Origin: Sphingomonas arvum
GTDB taxonomy: Bacteria; Pseudomonadota; Alphaproteobacteria; Sphingomonadales; Sphingomonadaceae
Assembly: GCF_026013565.1 (NCBI RefSeq)
Contig: NZ_JAPDOB010000001.1
Span: 1,266,178-1,330,177, forward strand
Direction: 5' to 3'
Length of the DNA stretch: 64,000 nt
Part shown: positions 6,068-15,785 of the stretch, piece by piece
Layout of the letters: each line of letters opens with the position of its first letter
How positions within the stretch are numbered: the stretch's first letter is position 1
The notes under the pieces: model-generated
Seen by the model: the letters and a program-made list of their open reading frames with translations, nothing else
The model's database searches: none
Told to the model about the DNA's origin: nothing
Translations under genes and position numbers: made by a program

Positions 6068-8317
6068 ATGATCTTGCGCACCCTCGGCCTGGCCGCCGCC
6101 GCTTCCGCCCTTGCCCTGTCCACCGCCGCCGTTGCGCAGCAGCCCGCCAAGCCGTTGACGCTGGAGCGGGTGTTCGCCGCGCCGAGCTTGACTGGCAGCG
6201 CACCGCGCGGGCTGAAGCTGTCGCCGGACGGCAAGCTGGTTACTCTGCTCCGGAACCGCACCGACGACGTGGAGCGCTACGACCTGTGGGCGATCGATCC
6301 GGCGACCGGCGCGGCCCGCATGCTGATCGACAGCAAGGCGCTGGGCAGCGGCGCGGCGCTCAGCGAGGCCGAGAAGATGCAACGCGAGCGCGCCCGCATC
6401 GGCAACCTCAAGGGCATTGTCGATTACCTGTGGTCGCCCAATGGCCAGGCCGTCCTGGTGCCGCTCGACGGCGACCTCTACCTTGCTGACCTTGCCGGCA
6501 AGGTGCGCCGCCTGACCAACACGCCGGTCGGCGAGCTGAATCCAGCGGTCAGCAAGACGGGCCGGTACGTCTCCTTCGTGCGGGACGGCAACGTCGTCGT
6601 GTTGGACCTTGCCTCCGGGCAGGAGAAGGTCGTGACCTCGGGCGCGTCCGACACGGTCAACTGGGGCGTCGCCGAGTTCATCGCGCAAGAGGAGATGAAG
6701 CGAACCGACGGCCTGTGGTGGGCGCCGGGCGACCGCCGCATCGCCGTTACGCGCGTCGACGAGAGCCCCGTCGAGGTCGCCACCCGTACCTCTATCGGTG
6801 CCGACAAGACGACCACCGTCCAGCAGCGCTATCCGGCGGCGGGCACGGCCAACGCTCGGGTCGACCTGTACCTGATGAACCCCGACGGCACGGGAGCTGT
6901 GAAGGCGGACCTCGGGTCGAACCCGGACGTCTACCTGGCCCGGGTGGACTGGTTGCCAGATGGTTCTGCCGCGATCGTTCAGCGCCAGAGCCGTGACCAG
7001 TCGCGCCTCGACTTCCTGCGGGTGGACGCGCGTACCGGGGCCTCGACCCTCCTGTTCTCCGACACGAGCGCCAGTTTCGTGACCCTGACCGACGACCTGA
7101 AGCCGCTTGGCGACGGCTCGCTGATCTTTTCGTCGGAGCGCTCGGGCTACCGACACCTCTACCGCTGGAACAAGGGGCGGGTCACGCCACTGACGCGCGG
7201 CAATTGGCAGGTCGACGAGGTCTCCGGCCTCGATGAGCGCGCCGGCCGCATCTACTTCAGGTCCAACCGCGAACAGTCGCGCGAGTACCAGCTCTACGCC
7301 TTGGGTCTCCGTCGTGCGGGCGCCCAGCCGGTGCTGCTGACCCAACCCGGCGCGGACACGACGGTCAAGATGGACGATAGCGGGCGCTTGGCGATCGTCA
7401 GCCGCACCGCGCCCAACCAGCCGACGCAGGTCTACCTGGCTGACGGCACCGGCAAGCGGCTGGCCTGGATCGACGAGAACCGCATCGAAGGCACGCATCC
7501 GCTCGCACAATATTTCGCGCCCGTGCAGCCCACCTACGGCCGCCTGACCTCGGCGGATGGCGTGACCCAGCTGGACTACCGCCTGATCATGCCGGAGACG
7601 GGCGGCGTGAAGGCGCCGGTGCTGATGACCGTCTACGGCGGGCCGCAGTCGCAGGACGTGCAGACCAAGTTCGTCTCGCCGCTCGACCGGTACCTGCTGC
7701 AGCAGGGGTTTGCCCTGTTCCAGGTCGCCAATCGGGGGCAGGCGGGCCGGGGCGTTGCCTTTCAGCGCCCGTCCTTCAAGGCGCTCGGCACCGTCGAGGT
7801 CGCCGATCAGCTGGCGGCGCTCAAGTGGCTTAAGGCGCAGCCTGGTGTCGATCCGCAGCGAGTATCCGTCTACGGCTGGTCCTACGGCGGCTACATGGTG
7901 CTGAAGCTGCTGGAGGCGGCGCCGGGGGCGTTCGCTGCCGGGATCTCCGGTGCGCCGGTGACTCGCTGGGACCTCTACGACACGCACTATACCGAGCAAT
8001 ATCTGGGGGACCCGCGCACCAACCGCGCGGGCTACGACCAGGCCGACGCGCTGCACGACGCCACCAAGATCAGCGATCCGCTGCTGCTGCTGCACGGGCT
8101 TAGCGACGACAACGTGCTGTTCCAGAACTCGACGGAGCTGATGGCGAAGTTGCAGGAAGCCCGTGTGCCATTCGAGACCATGCTTTACCCCGGGCGCACC
8201 CATGCCATTGCCGGGCCGAACGTATCGGTTCACGTCTGGGGCACGATCCTCAACTTCCTGGATCGCCGTGGGCTTGCCCCGCCCAAGGGTGGCACGCCTC
8301 GGCCGCTGGCGCGCTGA
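6068..8317 (+). CDS. Dipeptidyl peptidase IV family (S9B) serine peptidase
   Basis: This 749-residue exported peptidase has a signal peptide (residues 1-23, ending VAQ), a DPP IV beta-propeller (about 60-490) and a C-terminal alpha/beta-hydrolase domain. The double-Glu motif that holds the substrate N-terminus is visible in AEFIAQEEMKR. The catalytic triad is Ser605 in GWSYGGYM, Asp680 in HGLSDDNV and His712 in GRTHAIAG. The family removes N-terminal Xaa-Pro or Xaa-Ala dipeptides in the periplasm. I start at the ATG at 6068, preceded by a G-rich GGGCGGGG; a GTG at 6044 would add eight residues. It is the first backbone gene after the tRNA-Val fragment. Confidence 0.93.
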   Translation: MILRTLGLAAAASALALSTAAVAQQPAKPLTLERVFAAPSLTGSAPRGLKLSPDGKLVTLLRNRTDDVERYDLWAIDPATGAARMLIDSKALGSGAALSEAEKMQRERARIGNLKGIVDYLWSPNGQAVLVPLDGDLYLADLAGKVRRLTNTPVGELNPAVSKTGRYVSFVRDGNVVVLDLASGQEKVVTSGASDTVNWGVAEFIAQEEMKRTDGLWWAPGDRRIAVTRVDESPVEVATRTSIGADKTTTVQQRYPAAGTANARVDLYLMNPDGTGAVKADLGSNPDVYLARVDWLPDGSAAIVQRQSRDQSRLDFLRVDARTGASTLLFSDTSASFVTLTDDLKPLGDGSLIFSSERSGYRHLYRWNKGRVTPLTRGNWQVDEVSGLDERAGRIYFRSNREQSREYQLYALGLRRAGAQPVLLTQPGADTTVKMDDSGRLAIVSRTAPNQPTQVYLADGTGKRLAWIDENRIEGTHPLAQYFAPVQPTYGRLTSADGVTQLDYRLIMPETGGVKAPVLMTVYGGPQSQDVQTKFVSPLDRYLLQQGFALFQVANRGQAGRGVAFQRPSFKALGTVEVADQLAALKWLKAQPGVDPQRVSVYGWSYGGYMVLKLLEAAPGAFAAGISGAPVTRWDLYDTHYTEQYLGDPRTNRAGYDQADALHDATKISDPLLLLHGLSDDNVLFQNSTELMAKLQEARVPFETMLYPGRTHAIAGPNVSVHVWGTILNFLDRRGLAPPKGGTPRPLAR

Positions 8318-8320
8318 GAC

Positions 8321-9682
8321 TCAGGGCTTCGCTGGCCTGGGCAGGATACGGTCGAGCCACTGCCCAACGCGCCCGTGTCCCCAGGCCAAGGCACCGTAGA
8401 CCGTCAGGGCCACGCGCGCCGGCCGCAGGTACAGCGCCGGTCGTCCGGTCCGGTGCGCGGCCAGGGCAAGGCGGTGACTCCATCGGGCGATCAGCGCCCG
8501 GGTGCGGTAGACCAGCTTGCGGCGCAGCGGCAGGTCGCGCCCGCCCGGCGCGACCCGCTTAACCGGACGGACCCGCTTCAGCCGGGTACCCATCCAGCTC
8601 AGCCGATAGGCGAGGCCCTCGCGGCGATGGCGGAAGCCCGCGGCCTGAGTATCCGCCACAAAGTCGGCGCTGACCTGCTCAAGCGCCAAACGCCCGTCTG
8701 CAATGCCTTGCCGAATGAGCACCAGCACCTCGGGCGATCGCACCACGGCGACGTTGGTGCCGCGCCCATCCGAGCTGTAAGGCTCGACCCAGGCATCGCC
8801 GAACGCGATGTCGGCGGTCTCCGCAGCGACATCGTCGCACCAATTGCATGCCTCGGACTGGAAGAACCCCGCACCCCAGTCGCCGTCGGCGAGGTGCCAC
8901 CAATCCTGCGATCGGGTCGACCCGTCGCGGAGGGTGAGATGCGCCCGATACCAGTTGGCGGGCCGACCAGCGTCCTTGATCCGGTAGTCGACGGCGCGGA
9001 CCTCCGGCAGCGGCGCGCCTAGCTGCCAGGCAAAGCTTTCAACAAAGCGGGCGCTCTTCATGTGGCCGCAGAACAGGCCGAGCGTGTGCGTGATCCGCTC
9101 GGCAAGCACCGGCTCCGCCCGCCGCGCGAGGTGCACCGCCTTGATGAAGCATGGGATGCCGACGATCGCGTAGCGGCCAGGCTCTGCGCGCGCAGTGCGG
9201 AACACCTCGCTGAGCTCGACCGGATGATAGCGCGACTTGCCGCCCTCGAAGAGCTCGGACACAGAGCGGGACAGGCGAAAGCGGAAGAACTCGCCGCCCT
9301 CCGGATCAACCGGGATGACGTGCGCCACGGCGTCGACCCGACCTGAGCGCAGCAGCTCGGCCGCAACCCAGCTGACCAGGCCGCCCGAGCTGCCATTCTC
9401 GCGGAAGCCTGGTTCCGCCGCATGCCCGACGAAGCAGGCTTCCACCGCGCCGAGCCGTGCGTCGCGCTCGGCAGGCATGGCGAAACGCTCGGCGCTGATC
9501 CGGTCCTCATCCGCCGCCGCCGGCGAGAACGGGCAGCGCCGCGCAAGATCGGCCGAAGGTTGGCGTAACCACTCGTCGGGTCCCGTGGGCTCGAGTTGCC
9601 GGTAGCTGTTCCAACGCATCGCGGCGCGCTGGTCCGTGCTCGCGCAGCTGCCGCAGCCGATACATAGCCCAGATGCGATCAT
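8321..9682 (-). CDS. FrhB-like Fe-S protein (F420 hydrogenase/dehydrogenase beta-subunit family)
   Basis: This 453-residue protein has an N-terminal ferredoxin-like cluster motif (C7-x2-C10-x2-C13 and a later RRCPF cysteine), followed by the FrhB N- and C-terminal domains with ENGSSGGLVS, GIPCFIKA, FCGHMKS and CNWCDD, all characteristic. Family members use flavin and Fe-S clusters; many bacterial relatives are found in exopolysaccharide loci next to polysaccharide pyruvyltransferases, as here, and do not use F420. I chose the ATG at 9682, 22 nt after the upstream stop; a TTG at 9742 inside the upstream gene would add 20 residues. The reaction in this context is not known. Confidence 0.85.
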   Translation of the reverse strand: MIASGLCIGCGSCASTDQRAAMRWNSYRQLEPTGPDEWLRQPSADLARRCPFSPAAADEDRISAERFAMPAERDARLGAVEACFVGHAAEPGFRENGSSGGLVSWVAAELLRSGRVDAVAHVIPVDPEGGEFFRFRLSRSVSELFEGGKSRYHPVELSEVFRTARAEPGRYAIVGIPCFIKAVHLARRAEPVLAERITHTLGLFCGHMKSARFVESFAWQLGAPLPEVRAVDYRIKDAGRPANWYRAHLTLRDGSTRSQDWWHLADGDWGAGFFQSEACNWCDDVAAETADIAFGDAWVEPYSSDGRGTNVAVVRSPEVLVLIRQGIADGRLALEQVSADFVADTQAAGFRHRREGLAYRLSWMGTRLKRVRPVKRVAPGGRDLPLRRKLVYRTRALIARWSHRLALAAHRTGRPALYLRPARVALTVYGALAWGHGRVGQWLDRILPRPAKP

Positions 9683-9704
9683 GTCGCGCGGCGACAGGGC
9701 CGGC

Positions 9705-10775
9705 TCAGGCAAGGGCGTTGTCGAGGAAGGTGTTCGACGCAAGGCGAAGCTCGCGTATGCGCTCGTCGATGGCCGGTGCCAGTGGCTCGGCTAGCAGGTG
9801 CGACAGCAGCCCGTTGGTTGGTTCCTCCAAAATCAGGCGGTCCTCGGCGCCGACCGTCGTCATGAGGTCGCGCAGCTTGTTGTGGCGGTACGGGGTCGAC
9901 ACCGCCGCGAACGGCTTGCCGTGGCGTAGCGCGAACACGCAGCCGTGGAAGAAGTTGGTCGCCACCGCCGAAGCGCCGGCCACAGCGGCCGCAAACTCCA
10001 ACGGCCCGGCCGATAGAAGCTGTTCGTCCGCGAGCGGATTACGGTAGCCGATGCTGAGGAGCTGTAGCCCATGCTCGTCGGCAGCCGCCCTGACCTTACG
10101 CAAGTACCAGTCTGGGAAGCTGTGGCCGTACAGCAGCATGTACGGTGGACGCGATGGCACCTCGCCGACCGCGCTGACCTCCGGCCATTGCAGCACGGGA
10201 TCGAGCACCACGGCGGGCTCCCGTCCGGTGCAGCCACGGACCAGCCAGTAGCTGTTCTCGTCGCGGACGGAGAGCCGGTCGAACCGCTTCAACTGCTCGG
10301 CATAACCTTCGCCTATGCCCCAGTGGCAGCTGTAATTACCAAAGCTGGCGGCGTATGATACGATCCGTTTTGTCGGCAGGCCGGACCCGTAGAACAGCGG
10401 CTTTCCGCCATACCAAGGGTGCGACAGGTTCCATACTTCGTCGCTGCCCACGACAATCGCGTCATAGCTTTCCAGCCCGGCCGGGTCGTGCAGGTCGAAC
10501 GGTGCGCTTTCGGGCAGCGCATGGAACGCCTGGAGAAAACGACGGGCCTTGGCGGCGTAACTGGGGAAATCGCTGCGCGACGTGCGCTCAGGCAGGGTCG
10601 GTTGAAAGGCGCAGCGCCACTCGGCCCAGGTGACCTGTCCGTCCCGGTGGTCGAGCAGTTCCGCTTGGTGGCCCCGTTCGCGCAGGCCCTCCACCAGTGC
10701 CCGTGCCTGCCAATACGACCCATAATTGATGCACCGATGAAAGGTGAGAACCCCGATGCGCTTGTTGCCCGCCAT
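9705..10775 (-). CDS. Polysaccharide pyruvyl transferase family protein
   Basis: This 356-residue protein starts with the typical IGVLTFHRCINYGSYWQA opening of the WcaK/CsaB-type polysaccharide pyruvyltransferase family and has internal VVGSDEVWN and FFHGCVFALRHGKPF motifs of the GT-B-like fold. Enzymes of the family transfer pyruvate from phosphoenolpyruvate to sugar residues of cell-surface polymers. It is transcribed just ahead of the FrhB-like gene, with which it forms a likely two-gene operon. No other polysaccharide genes are adjacent, so the polymer modified is unknown. Confidence 0.87.
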   Translation of the reverse strand: MAGNKRIGVLTFHRCINYGSYWQARALVEGLRERGHQAELLDHRDGQVTWAEWRCAFQPTLPERTSRSDFPSYAAKARRFLQAFHALPESAPFDLHDPAGLESYDAIVVGSDEVWNLSHPWYGGKPLFYGSGLPTKRIVSYAASFGNYSCHWGIGEGYAEQLKRFDRLSVRDENSYWLVRGCTGREPAVVLDPVLQWPEVSAVGEVPSRPPYMLLYGHSFPDWYLRKVRAAADEHGLQLLSIGYRNPLADEQLLSAGPLEFAAAVAGASAVATNFFHGCVFALRHGKPFAAVSTPYRHNKLRDLMTTVGAEDRLILEEPTNGLLSHLLAEPLAPAIDERIRELRLASNTFLDNALA

Positions 10776-10854
10776 GTCCGTCTAATGCCCTGTTTGCCGT
10801 CGCGGTTCCGGATCGGTACCGCGCCGCAATGAACCTGTATCGCGTCCTGCCCGT

Positions 10855-13047
10855 TTGCTGAGCGTGTTCAAGCGTCGTTACCTCGCCCCAGCGGTCATCC
10901 TGCTGCTCGGCCTGCTGGTATCCTGGCTGGCCGCGTCGCAGCTCGCCCGGGCCGAGGAGCGGCGCAGCCTGGCCAGGTTCGAGGGGGCCGCCGCGGGGGC
11001 GGTTACCGCCGTGGCCAACAAGATGAACCTGCAGCTTGCCCTCCTGCGCGGCACCCGTGGGCTGTTTCGGACCAGCACCGAAGTGACCGAAGCAGACTTC
11101 GCCGCTTACGTCGGAGGGCTGGAACTCGACCGCAACTACCCCGGCATCCTGGGTATCGGCTACGTCGAGGCCGGCTTGGAGGGGCGGCCGATCTCGGGCC
11201 AGGAGGCAAGCGGTGCCGGCCTGCGCTCCGCCATCCGGTTCATCGCTCCGCTGAACCGGCGCAACCGTGTGGCGCTCGGCATCGACATGCTGACGGAGAG
11301 CACCCGCCGCGAAGCCATGCTGCGCGCCTGGAACACGGACCAGCCGGCGCTGTCGGGCGTGGTGCAACTGGTGCAGGACACGCATGCCCACCGGCAGCCA
11401 GGCTTCCTGCTGTATATCCCGGCGCGCAGCGAGGACGGCGTGTTCCGCGGCTGGGTCTACAGCCCGCTGCGCGGTCGCGACCTGTTCGGCAGCATCTTTG
11501 GCAAGCCGGAATATGCCGGTTTGCGGATCTCAGTCTACGATGGTCCGGTCACGGCCGAGAACCGGCTTTTTGCCAACGGCACGGAGCCCGGACTGCCACG
11601 GCACCACCGGACCACAACGCTGCCGATCGCCGGCCGCGACCTGCAGATCTCCGTTGAGACCACTGACGAGTTCGAGCGTGCCGCACCGCTCACCCTGCCG
11701 ATTCTCGTCGGGGTGCTTGGCGTGCTCGCCTCCGCCCTGCTGGCGGCGCTGTCCTACCAGCAGGGGCGCACGGTGGAGCGTATTGCGCGCAGAGTCGACG
11801 TCGCAACCGCCGAGCTGCGCGAAGCCAACGCACGGCTTCGGGCCGAGGCCGAAGCCCGCAGCGAGGCCGAGGCGCAGCTGTTCCAGGCGCAGAAGATGGA
11901 GGCGGTCGGGCAGCTCACCGGCGGCATGGCGCACGATTTCAACAACATGCTCGCGGTGGTCATTGGCAGCCTCGATTTCGCCCGGCACACGGACGACCCC
12001 ACGCGCCTGCACAAGCTGATCGAGCAGGCGCTCAAGGGCGCGACCAAGGCGGCCGAACTGACCCAGCGGCTGCTCGCCTTTTCGCGCCGGCAGACGCTCC
12101 AGCCAAGCGTGCTCGACGTCAATGCGTTGGTCGGCGACATGAGCGAACTGCTTCGCCGCACGCTGGGCGGCTCGGTCCAGCTCCAGACGGTGCAGGCCGG
12201 CGACCTATGGTCCACCTTCGCGGACCCGAGCCAGCTCGAAAGCGCCATCCTCAACCTTGCTGTGAATGCGCGTGACGCCATGCCGGACGGCGGTCGGCTG
12301 ACCATCGAGACGGTCAACTGCCAGTTGGACGAAAGCTATTCCGCCCGCCACGCAGAGGTTGAGCCAGGCGACTATGTGCTGATTGCCGTTACCGACACGG
12401 GACAAGGGATGACGCCGGAAGTGCAAGCCCGGGTGCTCGAACCCTTCTTCACCACCAAGGAAGTGGGCAAGGGCACCGGCCTCGGCCTGCCGCAGGTGTT
12501 CGGCTTCGTTAAGCAGACCGGGGGCCACCTAGGCATCTACTCCGAGCCGGGCCGCGGCACCACGATCAAGCTCTACCTCCCGCGGCACGCCGGCGCAGGG
12601 GCGATGGAGGAAGCCGTGCCCTCGCTGCCGCGCCCCGAGCAGCTGCCCCGCGGCCGGGCCGACGAGCTGATCCTGGCGGTCGAGGACGAAGAAGACGTGC
12701 GCCTGCTCAGCGTCGGTGCCCTGCGCGACCTTGGCTACACGGTGATCCACGCTGCGAATGGCGCGGAGGCGCTGCGCTGCCTCCAGAGCCACCCAGGGGT
12801 GCGCCTCGTCTTCACCGACATTGTCATGCCGGAGATGGACGGCATCGCGCTCGCCGCCGCCATCCGCGAGCGGCACCCAAACATCCGTCTGTTGTTCACC
12901 ACCGGCTTCGCTCGAGGCGGCTTCGGCCGCAGCGGCGCGGTGGAGCAGAGGGTTGAACTGCTCGCCAAGCCGTTCACCATCACTCAGCTCGCGGCCAAGG
13001 TCCGCGAGGTGCTCGACGCGCCCGCACGCCCGGCCGTGGTCGTCTGA
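10855..13047 (+). CDS. CHASE-domain hybrid sensor histidine kinase with receiver domain
   Basis: This 730-residue membrane kinase has a first transmembrane helix (residues 10-28), a periplasmic CHASE sensor (about 40-280), a second helix (about 283-302), a short coiled coil, a HisKA domain with His360 in GGMAHDFNNM, an ATPase domain (NLAVNARDAMPDGG, DTGQGM, GTGLGL) and a C-terminal receiver with Asp655 in VFTDIVMPEMDG. It should sense an external small ligand and relay phosphate internally. There is no separate output regulator next to it. The start is uncertain: TTG at 10855 or GTG at 10864, neither with a clear ribosome binding site. It is divergent from the pyruvyltransferase gene, 79 nt away. 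Confidence 0.9.
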   Translation: MLSVFKRRYLAPAVILLLGLLVSWLAASQLARAEERRSLARFEGAAAGAVTAVANKMNLQLALLRGTRGLFRTSTEVTEADFAAYVGGLELDRNYPGILGIGYVEAGLEGRPISGQEASGAGLRSAIRFIAPLNRRNRVALGIDMLTESTRREAMLRAWNTDQPALSGVVQLVQDTHAHRQPGFLLYIPARSEDGVFRGWVYSPLRGRDLFGSIFGKPEYAGLRISVYDGPVTAENRLFANGTEPGLPRHHRTTTLPIAGRDLQISVETTDEFERAAPLTLPILVGVLGVLASALLAALSYQQGRTVERIARRVDVATAELREANARLRAEAEARSEAEAQLFQAQKMEAVGQLTGGMAHDFNNMLAVVIGSLDFARHTDDPTRLHKLIEQALKGATKAAELTQRLLAFSRRQTLQPSVLDVNALVGDMSELLRRTLGGSVQLQTVQAGDLWSTFADPSQLESAILNLAVNARDAMPDGGRLTIETVNCQLDESYSARHAEVEPGDYVLIAVTDTGQGMTPEVQARVLEPFFTTKEVGKGTGLGLPQVFGFVKQTGGHLGIYSEPGRGTTIKLYLPRHAGAGAMEEAVPSLPRPEQLPRGRADELILAVEDEEDVRLLSVGALRDLGYTVIHAANGAEALRCLQSHPGVRLVFTDIVMPEMDGIALAAAIRERHPNIRLLFTTGFARGGFGRSGAVEQRVELLAKPFTITQLAAKVREVLDAPARPAVVV

Positions 13048-13137
13048 AATGCAGCCGGTCGGGCCCCGCCGCCCGCTGGTCGAAGCGGCTCCGGCGCTCA
13101 TCCGTCATTCACCGTGTCGTGGTGTAGCGGACCCGGC

Positions 13138-15663
13138 ATGACGAGAACTCTCCTTTCCAGCACCGCCCTTCTTGCCCTTGCCTGCACCAGCCCTGCAGCG
13201 GCCCAGACCATCCCCGACCCGGCAGCGACGGCCACGCCAGCTCCGGCCGGCGCCGCCGACGACCAGCCGACCGAGCAGAACCCGACTGCCGGTGTCGACG
13301 AGGATGACGCGGCCGAGATCACGGTTGTCGCCCGCCGCGACCCAACAGCAGTGATCGGGGACATTCCGCCGGAGAACACGCTCTCCAGCCGCGACATCCG
13401 GGCCTATGGCGCGACCAGCGTCAGCGAGCTGCTCGATGCCTTGGCACCGCAGCTCGGCAGCGCTCGCGGCCGCGGCGCTGGCCAGCCGGTCGTGCTACTC
13501 AACGGCCGCCGCATATCCGGCTTTCGCGAGATCCGCGACCTGCCGCCCGAAGCCATCCTGCGGCTCGACATCCTGCCGGAAGAGGTCGCACTCAAGTACG
13601 GCTATCGGGCGGACCAGCGTGTGGTGAACATCGTGCTGCGACCGCGTTTCCGCTCCACCTCGGTCCGGGCCGAGGCCGGCCTGCCTACCGGCGGCGGCTC
13701 GTCGAACCAGGAGGGGGACATCACCCGCCTGCTGATCGGCGAGAACACCCGCACGACGCTCAACGCCCACGCCGAGAACAGCAGCGGCCTCACCGAGGAC
13801 GAGCGCGACATCTCCTTTGCAGGCTCCGGCCCCGATCCACGCCCGTTCCGTAGCCTGACCGGCGAGCAGCGCTTGGTTCGGGTCGGTGGCACGCACAACC
13901 GGCCGATCGGCTCCATGTCCGCCACCATCGATGGCCAAGTCGAGAAAAGCAGCCGAGACAATCTGCTCGGGCCGTCGCTGCTCGTTCCCGGCACCGCGCT
14001 GGACCGCAACGCCGACACCCTGTCCGGCCATCTCGGTATTGCGGTCAACGGCAACCTCGACCAATGGCGCTGGTCGCTGACCGGCGGCTACGACATCGCC
14101 CGAACGCAGACCGACACCGATCGCGAGAATGACGTGCCGGTCGGGTTTGCCGACCGCGCTCGCCTGCTGAGCCAGACCGGCAACCTGGAGCTGGTCGCCA
14201 ACGGCTCCCTGTTCCGCCTTCCAGCCGGGCGCAGCGCGGTAACCCTGCGTGCCGGCGCCTACACGCAGAGCCTCGACAGCAAAGCGATCCGCGAGGGCGT
14301 GCCGACCAGCAGCGATCTCGACCGTCAGCGCGGAACGGCCGCGATCAACCTCGACCTGCCAATTTCCCGCCGTCGGTCGAGCTTCGATGCGCTTGGCAAT
14401 TTGACGCTCAACGCCAATGCCGAAGTGGAGCAATTGAGCGACTTCGGCACGCTGACGACGCTCGGCGGCGGCCTGAACTGGTCGCCGGTCGAGCGGTTGC
14501 AGCTGATCGCCAGCTGGACTCGCGAGGAAGGTCCGCCAACCCTCAACCAGCTCGGCGACCCCGTTCTGATCACGCCTGGCAGCCGCATCTTCGATTTTAC
14601 CCGTGGCGACACCGCACTCGTGGACGCCGTCAGCGGCGGCAACCCGCTGCTGGATGCCGACACCCGCCGGGTCATGAAGCTCGGCCTCACCTGGCGGCCG
14701 CTGAGCGAGACCGACCTCAACCTGCGCGCCGACCTGGTGCGTACCCGGACCGACAATCCGATCAGCAGCTTCCCTGGCGTAACAGAAGCCATCGAGGCGG
14801 CATTCCCGGACCGCTTCGTCAGGAATGGCGCCGGCGACCTCGTCCGTGTTGATCTGCGGCCCGTCAACTTCGACCAGTCCAGTCGCACGGAGCTGCGGTG
14901 GGGGTTCAATTTCAGCAAGCCGCTGCAATCCCGGCGCCCGCCGGCATCCGTGATCCAGGAGTTCCGTCGTCGCTTCGGCGTTGCTCCGGGCGGGGCAGGG
15001 CGCGGCGGGCCTGCGGGTGGTGCGCCTACGGCCGGCGCTCCGCGCGTGGAGGGTGGCCCGTCGCCCGGTGATGGTCGCGGTGTTGGTCCGGGCGGCCGCG
15101 GTGGCGGCGGCGGTCGAGGCGGCCGCGGCGGCTTCGGCCAGGGCGGTCGGCTCCAGCTTTCGCTCTATCATACTTGGGTGTTCAGGGATCAGGTGCGGAT
15201 CGCACCCGGCCTGCCAACAATCGACTACCTGTCGGGCGACGCGGTCGAAGGCGGGTTCCGGCCGCGTCATCGGCTCGAAGCAGAGGCTGGCTACTTCAAC
15301 AATGGCCTTGGCGCCCGACTGTCGGCCGACTGGCGCAGCGGCGGCAGCGTGCAGGGCGGGACCGGCGACCTCGACTTCAACAGCCTGACCCGCTTCAACC
15401 TCAACCTGTTCGCCAACTTAGGCGATCGGTGGGAGCTGGCGCTGAAGCACCCCTGGCTGCGTGGGACGCAGGTGCGGTTACAGGTCTCGAACCTGTTCGA
15501 CGCCCGCCAGCGCGTCCGCACCCTCGCCGGTGAGGTGCCGCTTAATTATCAGTCCGACCTGCTCGACCCCCAGGGCCGCACAGTCAGCATCAGCCTGCGC
15601 AAGCTGTTCCTGCCGCCGCCGACCTTCTTCCGGCGAAATCAGCAGGGCTCCGGTCAGCGATAA
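13138..15663 (+). CDS. TonB-dependent receptor with glycine-rich insertion
   Basis: This 841-residue outer-membrane protein starts at the ATG at 13138 and has a signal peptide (ends near AAAQ), a Pro/Ala/Asp-rich linker, a TonB-box-like EITVVARR, and a plug domain with VVLLNGRRISGFREIRDLPPEAI. The rest is beta-barrel. Residues about 614-671 are an unusual Gly/Arg/Pro-rich low-complexity run between barrel strands. The protein ends in FRRNQQGSGQR rather than a canonical C-terminal aromatic, which is atypical for a barrel. Such receptors import large substrates using TonB energy. The following ATP-grasp and monooxygenase genes suggest, but do not show, a link to a peptide-like or organosulfur substrate. 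Confidence 0.85.
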   Translation: MTRTLLSSTALLALACTSPAAAQTIPDPAATATPAPAGAADDQPTEQNPTAGVDEDDAAEITVVARRDPTAVIGDIPPENTLSSRDIRAYGATSVSELLDALAPQLGSARGRGAGQPVVLLNGRRISGFREIRDLPPEAILRLDILPEEVALKYGYRADQRVVNIVLRPRFRSTSVRAEAGLPTGGGSSNQEGDITRLLIGENTRTTLNAHAENSSGLTEDERDISFAGSGPDPRPFRSLTGEQRLVRVGGTHNRPIGSMSATIDGQVEKSSRDNLLGPSLLVPGTALDRNADTLSGHLGIAVNGNLDQWRWSLTGGYDIARTQTDTDRENDVPVGFADRARLLSQTGNLELVANGSLFRLPAGRSAVTLRAGAYTQSLDSKAIREGVPTSSDLDRQRGTAAINLDLPISRRRSSFDALGNLTLNANAEVEQLSDFGTLTTLGGGLNWSPVERLQLIASWTREEGPPTLNQLGDPVLITPGSRIFDFTRGDTALVDAVSGGNPLLDADTRRVMKLGLTWRPLSETDLNLRADLVRTRTDNPISSFPGVTEAIEAAFPDRFVRNGAGDLVRVDLRPVNFDQSSRTELRWGFNFSKPLQSRRPPASVIQEFRRRFGVAPGGAGRGGPAGGAPTAGAPRVEGGPSPGDGRGVGPGGRGGGGGRGGRGGFGQGGRLQLSLYHTWVFRDQVRIAPGLPTIDYLSGDAVEGGFRPRHRLEAEAGYFNNGLGARLSADWRSGGSVQGGTGDLDFNSLTRFNLNLFANLGDRWELALKHPWLRGTQVRLQVSNLFDARQRVRTLAGEVPLNYQSDLLDPQGRTVSISLRKLFLPPPTFFRRNQQGSGQR

Positions 15664-15674
15664 TCGGCCTCGGC

Positions 15675-15712
15675 AAGCTCCGCCCGCGCAACTTTGATGC
15701 GCGGCGGAGCTT
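15675..15712 (+). terminator. Hairpin downstream of the receptor gene, possible terminator
   Basis: AAGCTCCGC (15675-15683) and GCGGAGCTT (15704-15712) form a 9-bp stem, with an inner CGCGC/GCGCG extension possible. It begins 12 nt after the receptor stop. The following TCGGG gives no proper U tract, so termination is only likely, not certain. Confidence 0.4.
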
Positions 15713-15785
15713 CGGGCCGCCATCGGCTTGCTTTCCCGGGCTGCGCGGTTGCGCGGCGCTCACCAGCGCCGCACATGGCGCGCTC

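Noticed and set aside
6023-8233. 736-residue minus-strand open frame
   Set aside because: It is antisense to the dipeptidyl peptidase gene with its full triad and has no recognisable motifs.
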